Shown: piece after piece, positions 35,334 to 47,207 of the stretch
How the letters are laid out: each line of letters opens with the position of its first letter
Position numbering within the stretch: the first letter of the stretch is position 1
NCBI GenBank assembly: GCA_034509735.1
Contig: JACGWO010000011.1
Coordinates: 20,072,979 to 20,136,978, forward strand
Direction of reading: 5' to 3'
Origin: Sesamum alatum
Taxonomy: Eukaryota; Streptophyta; Magnoliopsida; Lamiales; Pedaliaceae
Length of the DNA: 64,000 nt
The notes under the pieces: generated by a model
Databases searched by the model: none
The model's input: only the letters and a program-made list of their open reading frames with translations
Told to the model about the DNA's origin: nothing
Made by a program: the position numbers and the translations under genes

Positions 35334-35873
35334 AGGCTCAAATATATTTTGGGTTCTGTAATTTTGGCAGATTTGTATTTTTGTCCTTTATATTTCTATG
35401 ATTGCAAAATATTCCTATAATGTTTTGACATTTCGCGATTTTGGTCCTTTCGACGCTGGATTTTGCAAAAGTTGCTGGAATGAATCATATGCCCTTCGTG
35501 ATTTTGGCATTTTTTTCCTTTACATTTTAAAGGATTGCAAAAGAATTCTATAACTATTTGAAATTTTGCATTGCGGTCCCTTCACTATCAAATTTTGCAA
35601 AAGTTGAGGGAATAAATCATGTGCCGCGTCATGTTTTTTTAAAAAATTTTCACCGATGTTGGCAAAAGCGAACCAATCAGAACAAAAAAAACCCCCAATT
35701 TAAATGAACCACGTGAGGTGCCCATGATTCATTCCGACGACTTTTGTAAAATCCGGCACCAGAAGGACCAAAATTACAAAATATCAAAAAGTTACAGGTT
35801 GTGCAATCCTAAAAAGATAAATGATAAAATTACCAAAATGCCAAAATTACAGGACCTAAAATTTATTAAGCCT
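35334..35873. mobile_element. Inverted-repeat element (540 bp, MITE-like)
   Basis: The left end AGGCTCAAATATATTTTGGG and the reverse complement of the right end (AGGCTTAATAAATTTTAGGT) match over more than 30 bp, through 'tctgtaattttgg' against 'cctgtaattttgg'. TATTTTT lies directly outside both ends. The inner halves also pair ('ttggtcctttcgac' with 'agaaggaccaaaat'). No protein is encoded. Confidence 0.65.
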
Positions 35874-36973
35874 TATTTTTTATTTACCGTATTACCTATA
35901 TACATAATTTTCCTCAGATTTCTTTTTTCTTCATGTTGATAATATCAGTATATAATCTTTGAGAAAGATAACCAAAACACATAAAAAACTACTACATTGG
36001 AGTCAACAACCAGGTAAACATGCCTTGTTATTTTTTTTTTTTCAGATTTTTTATTGTTAATTGGTAGTAATAACTGAATAATTTAGAGTAAATGAACAAT
36101 ACTCATTTTGATAAATATTTTTATTAATGAAAAAAAAATTCTTGTTCATATTTGATAAATAATTTTATTAATAAGATTTTTAAATTTTTGATATACTAAA
36201 ATTATTTTAGCATAATCTTAATTTATTTATTTTTCAGTATGAAATAAAGATAAATGGATAATTAGTAAAATTATAAAAAAAAATATATTTTCATCTAAAT
36301 TTATTTTTCTCGTACCAAACAAGAGAAAACATTTTAGATTTACTCCCCTTTAAATCATACCAAACGTTTTTAAAAAAAATTATTATTTTTTTTCTCCTTC
36401 TTGACTTTTCAATTTTCCTCTTCATTTTACGTTCCCTTTCGTCTCACTTGAACTGAAACGGACTTTTAGACAAGATGGTTTGTAATACAGTCCAAAGTAT
36501 TAACATTTAGAAGACATGAAATATAAGAAACAAAATTAGGAGTTTATGGAGGTAGAATTGAACAACAATGTAAGAAATTGTGTTGTTGGATTTCTTGACG
36601 TACTTCCGCCAGTCATCAGCCGCACATTTTTGTCTTGTCATGCAGGTACCCACGAGCTCTACACAGGTTTTTTCCTGCAAACCTACTCCACATATTTCAC
36701 ATCTTCAACATTTTCCTTCTTTGAAATTTTGAAATCCTCAAAGCCCGCTGAGACAAAACCCTCATTTAGATAGACAACAACATTTTACAATACCAAATAT
36801 TAAGTCGAGCTGAGTGCATCTTTGTTCAAATTTAGTTGAATTATCATTGAATTTAAAATATTAAGTAGGAATTTGATTTGATTAGATTATTGTCTAACAA
36901 ACTAAAACAATTTTTAATTGGATCAACATGAGTTGAGCTAGTGTAATTTAATAATGTTTAAGTATATTTTATT
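35874..36973. other. AT-rich DNA, no gene seen
   Basis: The open frame at 36546-36773 has no recognisable similarity and no support from composition. Homopolymer tracts are common. Confidence 0.5.
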
Positions 36974-37221
36974 GGGTAAATTACAACGCCTCCCCTGAGT
37001 TTTGTCATAATTATAAATATCTCCTCGTTATTTAAAAAATTACAAATACCCTTTCCCCTGAAATTAACGTCCGTTTGACAAATACCATCTAATATGGGTT
37101 GTCATGAGGAGGTATTTGTTAGACGTTCGATCGTTGATTCCATAAGAGTATTTGTAATTTTCAAATAATGAGAGAATATTTGTAACTACAGAACATCAAG
37201 AGAGCCCATTGTAATTAACCC
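36974..37221. mobile_element. MITE, 248 bp, of a 'gggtaaattac' family
   Basis: The left end GGGTAAATTACAACGCCTCC and the reverse complement of the right end (GGGTTAATTACAATGGGCTC) are inverted repeats. Flanks TATTTTATT and TATTTTAAA agree at 7 of 9 bases. Inner segments ('taaatatctcctcgttattt' and 'aaataatgagagaatatttg') also pair. A related longer copy lies at 40277-40740. Confidence 0.65.
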
Positions 37222-37498
37222 TATTTTAAAATATTTGCACTAATTGAATCGAGCTCGAAAGTCTATCGAACAAACTATTTTTGTTCAAGTTTTTGTTTAT
37301 TAAGCTTAACAAGTCAAGTTCAAATGAGATTTTATTGATCACTTTTAATCAATGAGCATCATATAATTTGATTTATTTTTCAGGAGCAACGAATATTTCC
37401 TTCACGGGAAATTTTAACCCAGACTTAATTTGGCCGAACCTAAATAAATTTATATCGCAAGTGCAATACACTTGTCGTATAATTAGTATACAGTTCAG

Positions 37499-37626
37499 GT
37501 AAAGTGATCGGTCATACAACAAGTATATGATACTTGCTTTGTAATTGATTTGATTCGACCAAGGTAAAGTGATCGGTCACATAATAAGTATATAATACTT
37601 ATAATGTGATTGATTTGATTTGACTA
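37499..37626. repeat. 64 bp tandem duplication upstream of the IQD gene
   Basis: 'ggtaaagtgatcggtca' starts both units (37499 and 37563). Each then continues with 'aagtatatgatacttg' or 'aagtatataatacttat' and 'attgatttgatt'. A further weak copy may precede. It lies about 0.6-0.75 kb upstream of the IQD start codon, so it is in the presumed promoter. Confidence 0.8.
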
Positions 37627-37824
37627 AACTTGTTTTGATTAATAATTTTCCTTCACATAATTGGTAAAGTAATAGTGTTAGTAGTGGCGCATAATGGGTA
37701 GGCACAGTTGAAGCAAGAAAGTAGAGCCAGCTATATCCATTTTCACTCTTTTTACTGAATCCCATTTTGCGTTAGTTCCTGAAATGGCTGATGCACAATT
37801 TAAACATCTCTTCCGTTTTTGGTC

Positions 37825-38250
37825 TACTATCCATATATACTTTCACGCCCAATAACACAATGCCTTTGCCTCAACTTTTTTGATTCTTGCTTCCTACCTA
37901 CAATTTCAGCTTCTTAGCCACCAACATTTCCCTGATTCAGGAAAATCCTCGATGTTCTTGCAAGCTGTAAGCTTGTGTTTTCTTTATACTTTAACCATCT
38001 TTGTTAATAATAACTGCTTGCTTTCTTTCTCTATCTCTCTCTCTCTCTCTCTCCTACTACACACGTAGAATTCGAGATTTACTTTTTGAATTCCAGTTTT
38101 TCTTTTTTGTAGAACAGTGTTCTTTTAAGGCAGCTTTTCCATGAAATGGAAGCAGCCTAGATTCTGCGCTCTTGTCCCTGCCTAACTTCTCAAAACCCGC
38201 GTAGCTCCACCAAGAATTGGACTGAGAAATCAGGCGGAAATTCGACGAAA
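37825..38250 (+). promoter_or_regulatory. Presumed promoter and 5' UTR of the IQD gene
   Basis: 'ccatatatact' near 37831 is a plausible TATA box. A candidate 5' UTR intron runs from 'gcaagctgtaagc' (donor GT near 37967) to 'cttttttgtag' (acceptor near 38112), and includes a CT-repeat at 38030-38053. The intron is inferred from splice-like sequences only; transcript data would be needed. Confidence 0.4.
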
Positions 38251-39856
38251 ATGGGAAGAGCGACGAGGTGGTTGAAGGGCCTGTTTGGGATAAAGATTAA
38301 AGAGAAGGAGAGGAGGGAGTATTCCGGTGACGGGAAAGGGAAGGAGGGTCGCTGGAGCGCCGGCCATTCGGGGAGGGACGACGTTGTGGGGTTGTGCCAC
38401 AACCCCACAACCATACCGCCCAACATCACGCCAGCGGAAGCTGCGTGGCTGAGATCTTTCTACGATGAATCTGACAAGGAGAGGAACAAGCACGCCATAG
38501 CGGTGGCTGCTGCGACAGCCGCGGCAGCAGATGCCGCAGTGGCTGCGGCGCAGGCGGCGGTGGCGGTGGTTCGGCTGACCAGTCAGGGACGTGGCACGGC
38601 GGTGTTTGGTGGGAGCCGGGAAAAGTGGGCTGCTGTCAAGATTCAAACGGTGTTTCGTGGATACCTGGTACGTACGTACATTAATTAAGTTTCGATTTCA
38701 GAGCTCGATTTACGTAATGCAAAATCTTGGTTAGAAGTCAGTTCAAAAGTCACTCGTTCGTAACCCTTCTGTTCTGTTCCTCCATTTGTTTATGGGTTTT
38801 ATTCGATTTGTGTGTTGTCATTTAGTAATTTAGAGTTCGTATTCTGTGTTGGGAATGGCAAAACCAACAGGCCCGAAAAGCCCTTCGGGCTTTGAAGGGA
38901 CTGGTGAAGATTCAGGCTCTGGTGAGAGGATTTTTGGTGCGGAAACAAGCAGCTGCCACACTTCACAGCATGCAAGCCCTTATAAGAGCACAAGCTAGTG
39001 TTCGGGCCCAGAAAATCCGTCGGCTAATCAACAATGAAGAGGGTTTTCCTCCTCAACTTCAAGCCCGAATAGCCCCCCTGGTAAGGCCCGTACATCAGTT
39101 CACATTTTTTATTTTCTCAACCTGCTTTGGCAAATGGAAGTAATGAACTATATATTTGTCGGGTTGGTCATAAATCTGCAGCAAAAACACGACGATGCAA
39201 GAAGTGAGCATCCTACATCATTGCACAGCAGAAGGCTTTCGGCCTCATCTGAGGCTGCCATAAATTCATTCGACGAGAGCCCGAAAATCGTGGAGGTGGA
39301 TACGGGCAGCAGGACCAGATCAAGATCTAGAAGGGCCAACTCATGGATGCAGGACTCCGGCGAGTACCCATTTGGAAAGGCAACTTCCTCCCCATTTCCT
39401 TGTCGAATTCCGGCCCGACTACCAACCCCGGACAGCCGGAACTTCCCGGATCAAGAGTGGGGCTTGACCGGCGAAGAATGCCATTTCTCCACCGCACAGA
39501 GCACTCCAAGATTTACCACTTCCTGCAGCTGCAACACGCCCCTCACCCCGGCAAAGAGCGTGTGCCCAGAAAGCTACTCCAGAAGCTCCGGCGACCACCC
39601 GAATTACATGGCCAAGACGCAGTCGTTCAAGGCGAAGCTCAGGTCCCAGAGCGCTCCGAAACAGCGGCCCGAGCCCGGCCCGAAGAGGAGGCTCTCGCTC
39701 CATGAAGTGATGGAGTCGAGGAATAGCCTTAGCGGGGTGAGAATGCAGAGGTCATGCTCACAAGCTCAAGAAGCCATAAATTTCAAGAACGCTGTGATGG
39801 GGAAGATTGGTAGGTCTTCTGATTTTGTAAGGGAAGATGACTTCTACCCCAATTGA
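38251..39856 (+). CDS. IQ67-domain (IQD) calmodulin-binding protein, three exons
   Basis: The exon model is 38251-38667, 38871-39080 and 39182-39856, with GT-AG introns in phase 0 (203 and 101 bp), giving 433 residues. The start [13 protein letters not shown] is the conserved IQD N-terminus. An Ala-rich helix follows (residues about 85-110). The IQ67 domain spans exons 1-2: '[13 protein letters not shown]' at the end of exon 1, then '[20 protein letters not shown]' and '[17 protein letters not shown]'. The intron inside the domain sits at the position conserved in the family. Exon 3 carries '[12 protein letters not shown]', '[18 protein letters not shown]', '[19 protein letters not shown]' and 'KNAVMG', as in the IQD22-25 subgroup. 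IQD proteins bind calmodulin and scaffold microtubules, membrane and nuclear complexes. The frame reads 7 codons into intron 1 before a stop, so intron retention would truncate the protein. The subgroup is inferred; no exact symbol is assigned. Confidence 0.93.
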
Positions 39857-40276
39857 TGAGAAATGTTTTGAAGAAATGTACGTTGTTGTTGTTGTTGTTA
39901 TTGTGTAGATTCTTACAGGCAAGAAGATGTTAGATTTGCGGAAGCATTTATGGTACTCAAGTAGATTTCATTAGCACTAAAGAGCCTACCTTTTTTGTAA
40001 TATTACATGTGAAATGCTTTAACCTTGTGCTAATATTTCTGCTTGATATGAGTAAAGAACCCACAAATTAAGACAATGGAGAAGCATAATATTTCAGTGT
40101 ATTTGTGAGATTTAGAAAATGTGAGAGGTTAATACTTTTGATTCCACCAATAATTTCTTAGTCTAGTTATTAAAGTTGAGATTTTATATAAAAAAGTTTA
40201 AAATTGTGAGTTTAAGTTCCACCCAACGTTGGTATATACGCTCTCATTTTTTATAAGTTTATTATGATTTATTTTA
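39857..40276 (+). other. Presumed 3' UTR and downstream region of the IQD gene
   Basis: A (GTT)n run lies at about 39882-39901. T-rich and 'ttttttgtaatatt' sequence near 39990 is suitable for polyadenylation, but no canonical AATAAA was seen close by. Nothing else is coding. Confidence 0.4.
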
Positions 40277-40740
40277 CTTAAATTCTAATGAGCTTCCCTG
40301 AGATTTTGCTTAACCATAAATATCTCCTCATTATTTTAGAAATTAATTATACCTCTTGATATTTGATGAAATATTGTAATCGTTGGATGGAGGTTTGAAA
40401 TTGTCAACTTTGCCTTTATTGTATTCTCTTTCTTTAAAAAATGGTAATCTGTAAAATAGAATAGGTGGATAAAAATTTTGAAAATTATAAAAAAAAATAT
40501 CTACTTAGAACATAAAAATATTCTTAAATTTTAAAAAATACCTAAAATTTAATTCATAGTTCCCAAGAGTATTTTGGTCAATTCACCACAAAAAATGGAT
40601 TGAGATCTAATAAAAACTAACAAATTGGGCTAGTTGTTAGATAGTCGTTAAAATAATAGAGGGTTATTGGTGATTTCTCAAACAACGAGAATGTACTTAT
40701 TATTATTCCAAACTTTAGCGGAACTCTTCGTAATTTACCC
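40277..40740. mobile_element. MITE related to 36974-37221, with 9 bp target duplication
   Basis: TTTATTTTA lies on both sides (40268-40276 and 40741-40749). The left end has 'cttccctgagattttgcttaa' and 'aaatatctcctcattatttta', as in the copy at 36974-37221. The right end in reverse complement begins GGGTAAATTACGAAGAGTTC. The interior is non-coding. The duplication length fits a Mutator-type element. Confidence 0.7.
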
Positions 40741-41413
40741 TTTATTTTATACTTCTTTTTTATATTCATCGAACCGATGTTTTATTTAATTTATTGAAAC
40801 ATTCATGTAATCATATAATTATCATTTATGGGAAAAAAAAAAAAGAAAGAAACTTTTGAATCACTTGATGTAGCTGTACAATTTTAGTTGCAATTGTTCT
40901 CACAATTGTATAATTAATCATACAACAATTGATAATAAAATAATTAATTGTGTAATAATGAATTTTATGAAAAGCGACTATTGGGTTTAGATTTACATTT
41001 CATAATTGGTTTCGCAAATATATGTGAATTGAAGCTAAATTCCAAAATTAACATCGATTAAGGTTAACGAGGAATTAAAAGGTTTTGTAATTGGGCATAG
41101 TGGGTAAATAGATGAAAAATAATTACAATGAGATTAAAATTTATAATTGTGGCTTTTATTAATTGTGATTTTGATGTAATTGAATATCAAAAGTGATTAT
41201 AAAAAAAGAGACCAAACATTACAAAAGAATGGCATTTAATCTTCACTCAGAATGCTGGTTTAGCCTGCCCAATCACATAGCAAATGGGCATGAAGAATAA
41301 GACTAATATTATTTAAGAATGAAATGAGCATTCTTAAACTCATTTCAAAAGACATGTTTGCATAAATTAGGATTAAGATTATATATAACAACAAGTATGG
41401 GATTAGACATTCC
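40741..41413. other. AT-rich DNA, no gene seen
   Basis: Possible small MITE debris lies near 41220-41400 ('aatgggcatgaagaataaga' with partly mirrored segments) but its ends were not resolved. Confidence 0.4.
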
Positions 41414-42265
41414 CACTACCAAAAAAAAAAAAAAAAAAAAAAACTATCTTCTGGGACGGATTTTGCCACGGGTAGAATCCCGTTGTTGTGGACAGTGTCG
41501 GAAAATTTTGAGATGGACGAAGTATATTCGTCTCAAATTTGATGCGGACAAAAGACGGGAATAGTTGTCCGTCACAATTATTGTCGAAAGGATACGTACA
41601 CCCGTCTCAAAATTCGACAAAATTTTGAGACGGGTTTCACCCAAAAGACGAGACAAATCTAAGATGCATTTTGAGGAGGCCATTTTTTGGGCGGATTTTG
41701 GGGCATCCTTTATTTCGTATTTGGGATGATTTGTGCATCGAGTTTTTTAATTTTCCAATAGATTCACTGTTTATATTTGGTTAATATTAGCAAAGAAATC
41801 GTTGTAAAATCTTATGCAAAATTTTAATATTATTTTAAAGATAAATTTTATTTTATACTTTATTATTTTATGTAATTTGTAGATAAATTAATATAAATTT
41901 ATTTTATGTTTAATTATTTTATTTTGAAATTAGTTTATTCATAAATTAATTTTGATAATTTAAATTAATATTTTTAGTTATTTGAATTTATTATAATTTT
42001 CATTTATATATGTTTTAATTGCTATAAATTGATTTATTAAATAAATAGGAATGCAATTAAATTAAAATCGGAATTAATAACATAGCATATATATATATAT
42101 AATTAAAAAAAAAATACAAAAGTACAAATTAAAAGAACCCTAATCTAAAGCGGCCTCCTCGTCCTGCTCCTCGTAATCACTAGGCTCGTCAACTGAGGCT
42201 AGGTCATCGCATGGAGGCTGGAGAGGCTCGGGCACCGGAGGGATATCTCAGTTTTGGTTTACAGA
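41414..42265 (-). mobile_element. CACTA remnant: 3' terminus and tail of a TNPA-like gene
   Basis: It begins CACTACCAAAAAAAAAAAAA at 41414. Subterminal 'gacgg/ccgtc' and 'ttttgaga' motifs repeat in both orientations to about 41690, as in CACTA ends. After an AT-rich gap, minus-strand 42190-42140 encodes an acidic C-terminus (VDEPSDYEEQDEEAALD then stop) comparable to the end of the TNPA-like gene in the element at 54197-60590. The rest of the element is missing and no second terminus was found. Confidence 0.55.
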
Positions 42266-43173
42266 AAGTTAGTTTTGTTTCCATCTGAGCCATCTAATAA
42301 AAAACATCAAAATAAAACCAAAGAGTGCACAATTTAAGCGGGTACCATTATATAATGCTCTTCCAAGGTTGTTGGTACTGACTAGCATAACAACATAACT
42401 GATCTTTAAAACAACCCGATGAGGAAGAAGTCCGCTGGGAAAAGTAGAATCTAGAAAATCTGTCTATTCAGCTTGCTGGCTAGGTCATCTGGTTTGTGAT
42501 AGTTAATAAGACAATTGATTAGGGATGTATGTTTTTTGTTCTTATCTTTAGGTGGTTCCTTTGATTGTCATGAGTTCGTTGACTGAGTAAGACATCCTCG
42601 TTCTTTTCACCCCGCAACAAGACTCACGATTGTTATTCATTAGTTTGTTGTACCAGCGGAATTTTATAGTGTAGTTCAAATTTATGGATTTCTCATGTTA
42701 ACTGTTGCCTCTATTCTGAGACGGATTTTAAATAAGAAATAATTTGAACGACTATTGTGGATCCAACAGAGTTACCAACCCTCTTGCTTTCCGGTATGTT
42801 ATCAATTAGTTTAACTTTTGAAGTAGCTTATAGGTCACAACTTACAGCTTTTTCCAACAAATCTTTTTAATTTGTTGGTACAATCAATAAAATGGTTTTA
42901 TGCTTTTAAAAGATTAGAAGTTTTGTTCCATAATAATTTTGCCTTGCTCCGCTTGAATTCGCTTGCTTTATTAGTTTCAAATTAATAAAAGTTATCGTAG
43001 TTGCCACGCGCGATGGTGTTAGCATTTCTTTCCTATTTTCTTTTCAAGATTTTCAAATAATGGTAAACACAGTTTTCATTGTTCGACGGAGTAAAAATGG
43101 AATTCTTGTTCGGTGTATAAATCTATTTTCAGGTTTGCTTGGATATTTTGTATTCATGAGAAGGGAAACCAGA
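42266..43173. other. Intergenic DNA, no gene seen
   Basis: No coding frame or repeat structure was recognised. The region ends at the CCGGG target site of the next LTR element. Confidence 0.5.
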
Positions 43174-43178
43174 CCGGG

Positions 43179-43695
43179 TGTCACCTATCGGTTGACGCCC
43201 CTTAGCCAAGAGCGTCGGTAGTGACTTGCGGAAGACATGCAGGCGGCAAGGGGATGCCGGCCGGCACGCAGGTGCAAAAACGAGGCGGAGGCGGCCGAGT
43301 GAGTGTTGGACATGTGATGGCAGTTGTGGGCGTAAGAATGCCCTGCAGTGCAGAGGCGGAGCGTGGATGCTCCGAACTATTGTGAGATGTATCAAAAAGA
43401 CCCGAGATTTCAGCGAGATGCATGATGGCAAGCTAGTTAGTTAGGGCCGGACACAGACACGCAATGCGTGCAAGCTGCGACCCTCGGCGAACATGGGCAT
43501 TTCGGGTAGGCGATTGCACAGGCACTAGGTGCCGCACAGGGATGCATTTGAATGTCGCCCTGGTGAGCTTCGAGTGTTGAAGACACACAATAGGCAACCG
43601 TTAAGGCTTAAATGGACGAAGGCTGAGAGAAACTAAGACGCCGCACGGGCAAAAAATTATATTCCGTTATGACACAAAAGAATTCGCCCGTGACA
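43179..43695 (+). repeat. 5' LTR of the split LTR element
   Basis: It starts TGTCACCTATCGGTTGACGC and ends TGACA. The first part (to about 43270) matches 45520-45613. The rest ('gggcgtaagaatgccctgca' to the end) matches about 48725-49044. Confidence 0.85.
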
Positions 43696-43707
43696 GTTGG
43701 CATCAAG
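43696..43707 (+). other. Primer-binding-like site
   Basis: 'gttggcatcaag' abuts the 5' LTR. It resembles the initiator-methionine tRNA primer site (TTGGTATCAGAG) with substitutions. Confidence 0.6.
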
Positions 43708-45506
43708 GACTGGATAATCCCGGGCTCCCAAAGGAAAGAAGTGCGCACTTGAAGAGAAAGTGCGGCACGTGAGGTCTACATCTAGTAGAGGTGGGTTCAG
43801 ACCGTTCTGAGACAAGATTAGACCGGATTGCGGCCCAGTTGTGTAGGCTTGTTGTCTTGGGCTTTAAAATGCTTCAGTAAGCTGATTGTAAAATGGAATG
43901 ATTTTAGGGGATGTCTGCCACGGAGCGAGAGATTGGTGGCGTCCTTTTGTGCATTGATGTTGCTTCAGCTAGTGAGTAGCTACGGTCCAACTTTGTGCTG
44001 CTTGTTGTTGGTTGACAGTTGGGCGAGAGTTGCATACGTTAAGCAAGCTGTCAACCATCCTGAAATTGTTTTGGGGGAGTTGAAGAAAAATCAGATTATT
44101 AGAATTCATCTGGGCTTCTATATGCGAGAGGGAGACATGACGATGAGTCGAGTGGACTGTGAGAGCCACGTTCGCGCAATTAGCAACCATGTGTGCGAAA
44201 ATGCCACAAGTCAGGAGACGATCAACGCGTTGAGGCCGTTTGGTGGATGAAGTGCCACCTTGAGTTTGAGGAACCTTCCAGCGGGGAAGGATGAGCTTAA
44301 TTATTTAGGTCCAGAGGCATAGTTGCACATGAGGTGCATTAACAAGACACCCTTGGGGTTGCGAGGAGTGGACGTTAGACTCCTTTGGTGGACAAGGTTG
44401 TCAGCAAATAAGATTCGAACAACCGTGTTTGGACAGAGCAAAATGTGGGGATGAAGTTCTCGTGGAGAGATGAGGATGCGCCTAGTGGAAAAGACGACAA
44501 ACTTCAAGACTAGAGGGCAGAAATCCAAAAATGTGTGAAATGTGGCAACTTGTCTAGAACTTGAGTGGAAAAAGGCCACCAAGCCGTGTTCGGTGCTCAC
44601 CTGGAGCACAGTTCAGCTGAAATGAGAATATTCTTCAAAGGGATTCTGACACTATAAATGGGCTCTTTGGTCTAAGAGTTTTCAAGGGGGACAATCGAGT
44701 TGAGAATTGTGGGGAGCATCGAGCTCCATTGGCACCATAAGCGGCATGGTGTTGCCGGTTGGGGTGTAGAAATCTCGAGTTTGCGCTAAGTCAAGAGAGG
44801 ACTCTTTGAGAAGGAATTCAGTCCATCAAGCGGCGTGGTTCTAACGTTTTGGGCGAGGCCTAAGTGCTTTCGAGTTAGGTTAAGTGCGGTTACCGCAGAG
44901 GGGGATTGCATGCTTGTCGAGGATGGCAACACATCGAGTGGGGGAGAGAGGGTGAACTGCGCGCACAGACTTCACACTGCATTCATTCCAGATAAATTTT
45001 GGTGTAATTGAGGTACTATTTTGAGGGACAACGTGGTTATCTGACGTGTACTTGACAAACTTGGAGCATAATTTACTACCTACCATCAAGGAAGATAGTG
45101 CAGAAGGTGTACACAGACTTTGGACCTGTGGAATTGAGTGTATTGAGACACTAGCTGTGGGGGAAAACCAATAGTTGAGGCAACAAATGTGGAAGAAAGT
45201 GTAGAAGCGTACACAGACTTTTAATTTGAGTTTTCATGTTTAAGGAGTACATTGAGGCATTACTTGTAGGAAGGAACACACATGAGGAAGAGGGTGTAGA
45301 CGATGTACATAGACTTCCACTTGCATTGATCATGACCAAATGGCATGCATCAGAGGCACTAATTTTGGCGAGCAAATGTGTTGTGCTGAAGGGAACTTCG
45401 AAGGAGCCAGAGGTTGGTCTGGTGCTGTGTAATACTAGAGATAAGTATTGGGTATTGCATACACTTCAATTATTTGTGCATGTGTTGAAGAGGAATTCAA
45501 CAAATC
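43708..45506 (+). other. Interior of the split LTR element, no coding domain recognised
   Basis: Open frames at 43828-44250 and 45236-45613 have no recognisable retroelement motif. The latter runs into the 3' LTR, so it is probably not a gene. Confidence 0.55.
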
Positions 45507-45519
45507 GAGAAGGGGAGAA
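45507..45519 (+). other. Polypurine tract
   Basis: 'gagaaggggagaa' directly precedes the TGTCACC of the 3' LTR, which fixes the LTR boundary. Confidence 0.8.
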
Positions 45520-45705
45520 TGTCACCTGCCGCCTCTTAGCCAAGCGCATTGGTAGTGACTTACGGAGGACGTACATGCAGCAAGGGGAAGTCGGCCGGCA
45601 CGCGGGTGCATAAACGGCGAATAAGAAGAGACTCTTACGGATTGGATATTGCAAAAATGTTCGTATAAGAACTTCCTTTATGTGTGAGGATGCTATCCGC
45701 CAAGT

Positions 45706-47174
45706 ATGTGTTAGAATAGGTGACCGTGAAACCAATCCTGTTAGGCTTATGTAACATATTTCTGACAATTTGGTGTTTAAATAAAGTTCATGAATAAAAG
45801 TGATATTCATATTTGACGTTTATTCTTTGTTTGTGTTCACTTAATGCTTTATATTTCAAACTGCTCAACGGGCAAACAAAACCCACACACCAAAAGTTTA
45901 ATCCAAGAATCTGGACTGCGCATAGGATGGCAGGTCATGAAATTAGTTTCTGTGGATAGATCTGATATACTCCAAATCGAAGGACCTCGAGATAGGGTAT
46001 CAAGAGTCCATTTGAGACTTGCACTAAGCGATTGCAGTCGCGTTTCATCGACAAGTGACGAAGGTCGTCCATGTAACGTTAGTGGGTTAGCCAGCTTGGT
46101 GCCGGCTGATTGAGGGGACTCATGAGAATTGTCATATGAAAAACCTTGAGTGGGTTGGTCGGTATGACTTAAATTCCCGATTCCGATAATACGGGTTTGG
46201 TCCTCGGACTTGAGGGACTATTGTGGTCACATACACACCGTGGCTGTATCTTAGATTTAGCAAGAGGCTACCAAGTTAAGAGAGTGGGTTGTCATAAGCC
46301 CTATCTAGTACAGTCAAAGTGTGTAGTGTGAACAGTAGGTCTTAATATAGAATCCCTCTCCTGTCAATAGGATTGACAGTGATGTCTCACTTACACTCTG
46401 AGACTCGTCCTTCAGTAAATCTGTGGCCACAGTAACTGAACATTGGGATAAGATCCCTGTGACGTTTGGTATGGACGAGCCAAGGCTGTAGTGAAGAATG
46501 GGTACCGACACCTATTGTCCACACCCTAGACTATAGCCATGAGATGGAAGATGGAAGGGCAAATGTACTAAAGAGCCTAAATGTTCACGCCATAAATATT
46601 CACCTAGTCTCTAGTGCCATGAACCGTTGCTAGACGGCCACCCATGGTGACAGACGGTTTTTCCATCATAGGATGATTGGAAATTCGGCCAAGTCTAGCT
46701 GAGGGTGAACCTAAATAGTCACACACAATCCATCGGTAGCAGAGGAATTAATTTGGAATTAATTCCAGGAGGTAGAACAATTTAATTAGATTAAATTGGT
46801 TCACTTTTCTTGGAGCGTTAATTCTTTAATTAGATTAAATAGAATTAACTAATAAACTGGATTATTAAATTGAAGAAATAGGCTTAAAATAGTTATTTAA
46901 TTATTTAAAGCCTTAGGGATTATTTTAAATTAGATTTAAAATATTCCATGGAATCCATCTAAGAGATGGACGGACGAGATTAAATGGAGAAATCAATGGC
47001 AAAGATCAAGTTTGACTTGGTCTTTTACCTAAGTTGACAAGGATTTGACTAATTCAAAATCCTAGTCAACCTAGACTTCTCTATGAGGGTTTGAAGAGGA
47101 CTAGGAGAAGTCCCCTTCTATAAATACTCATAGAAACACACACCTCATGGTGTTGAAACTCTAGCACGCACACA

Positions 47175-47207
<33 letters not shown>

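Noticed and set aside
38190..38646. Minus-strand open frames opposite IQD exon 1
   Set aside because: They are antisense to a well-supported exon with conserved domains and show no homology.
39327..39705. Alternative-frame and antisense open frames in IQD exon 3
   Set aside because: Shadows of the GC-richer coding exon. The chosen frame carries the family motifs.
45236..45613. 125-residue open frame on plus
   Set aside because: It runs through the polypurine tract into the 3' LTR, so it crosses element boundaries, and it has no recognisable domain.
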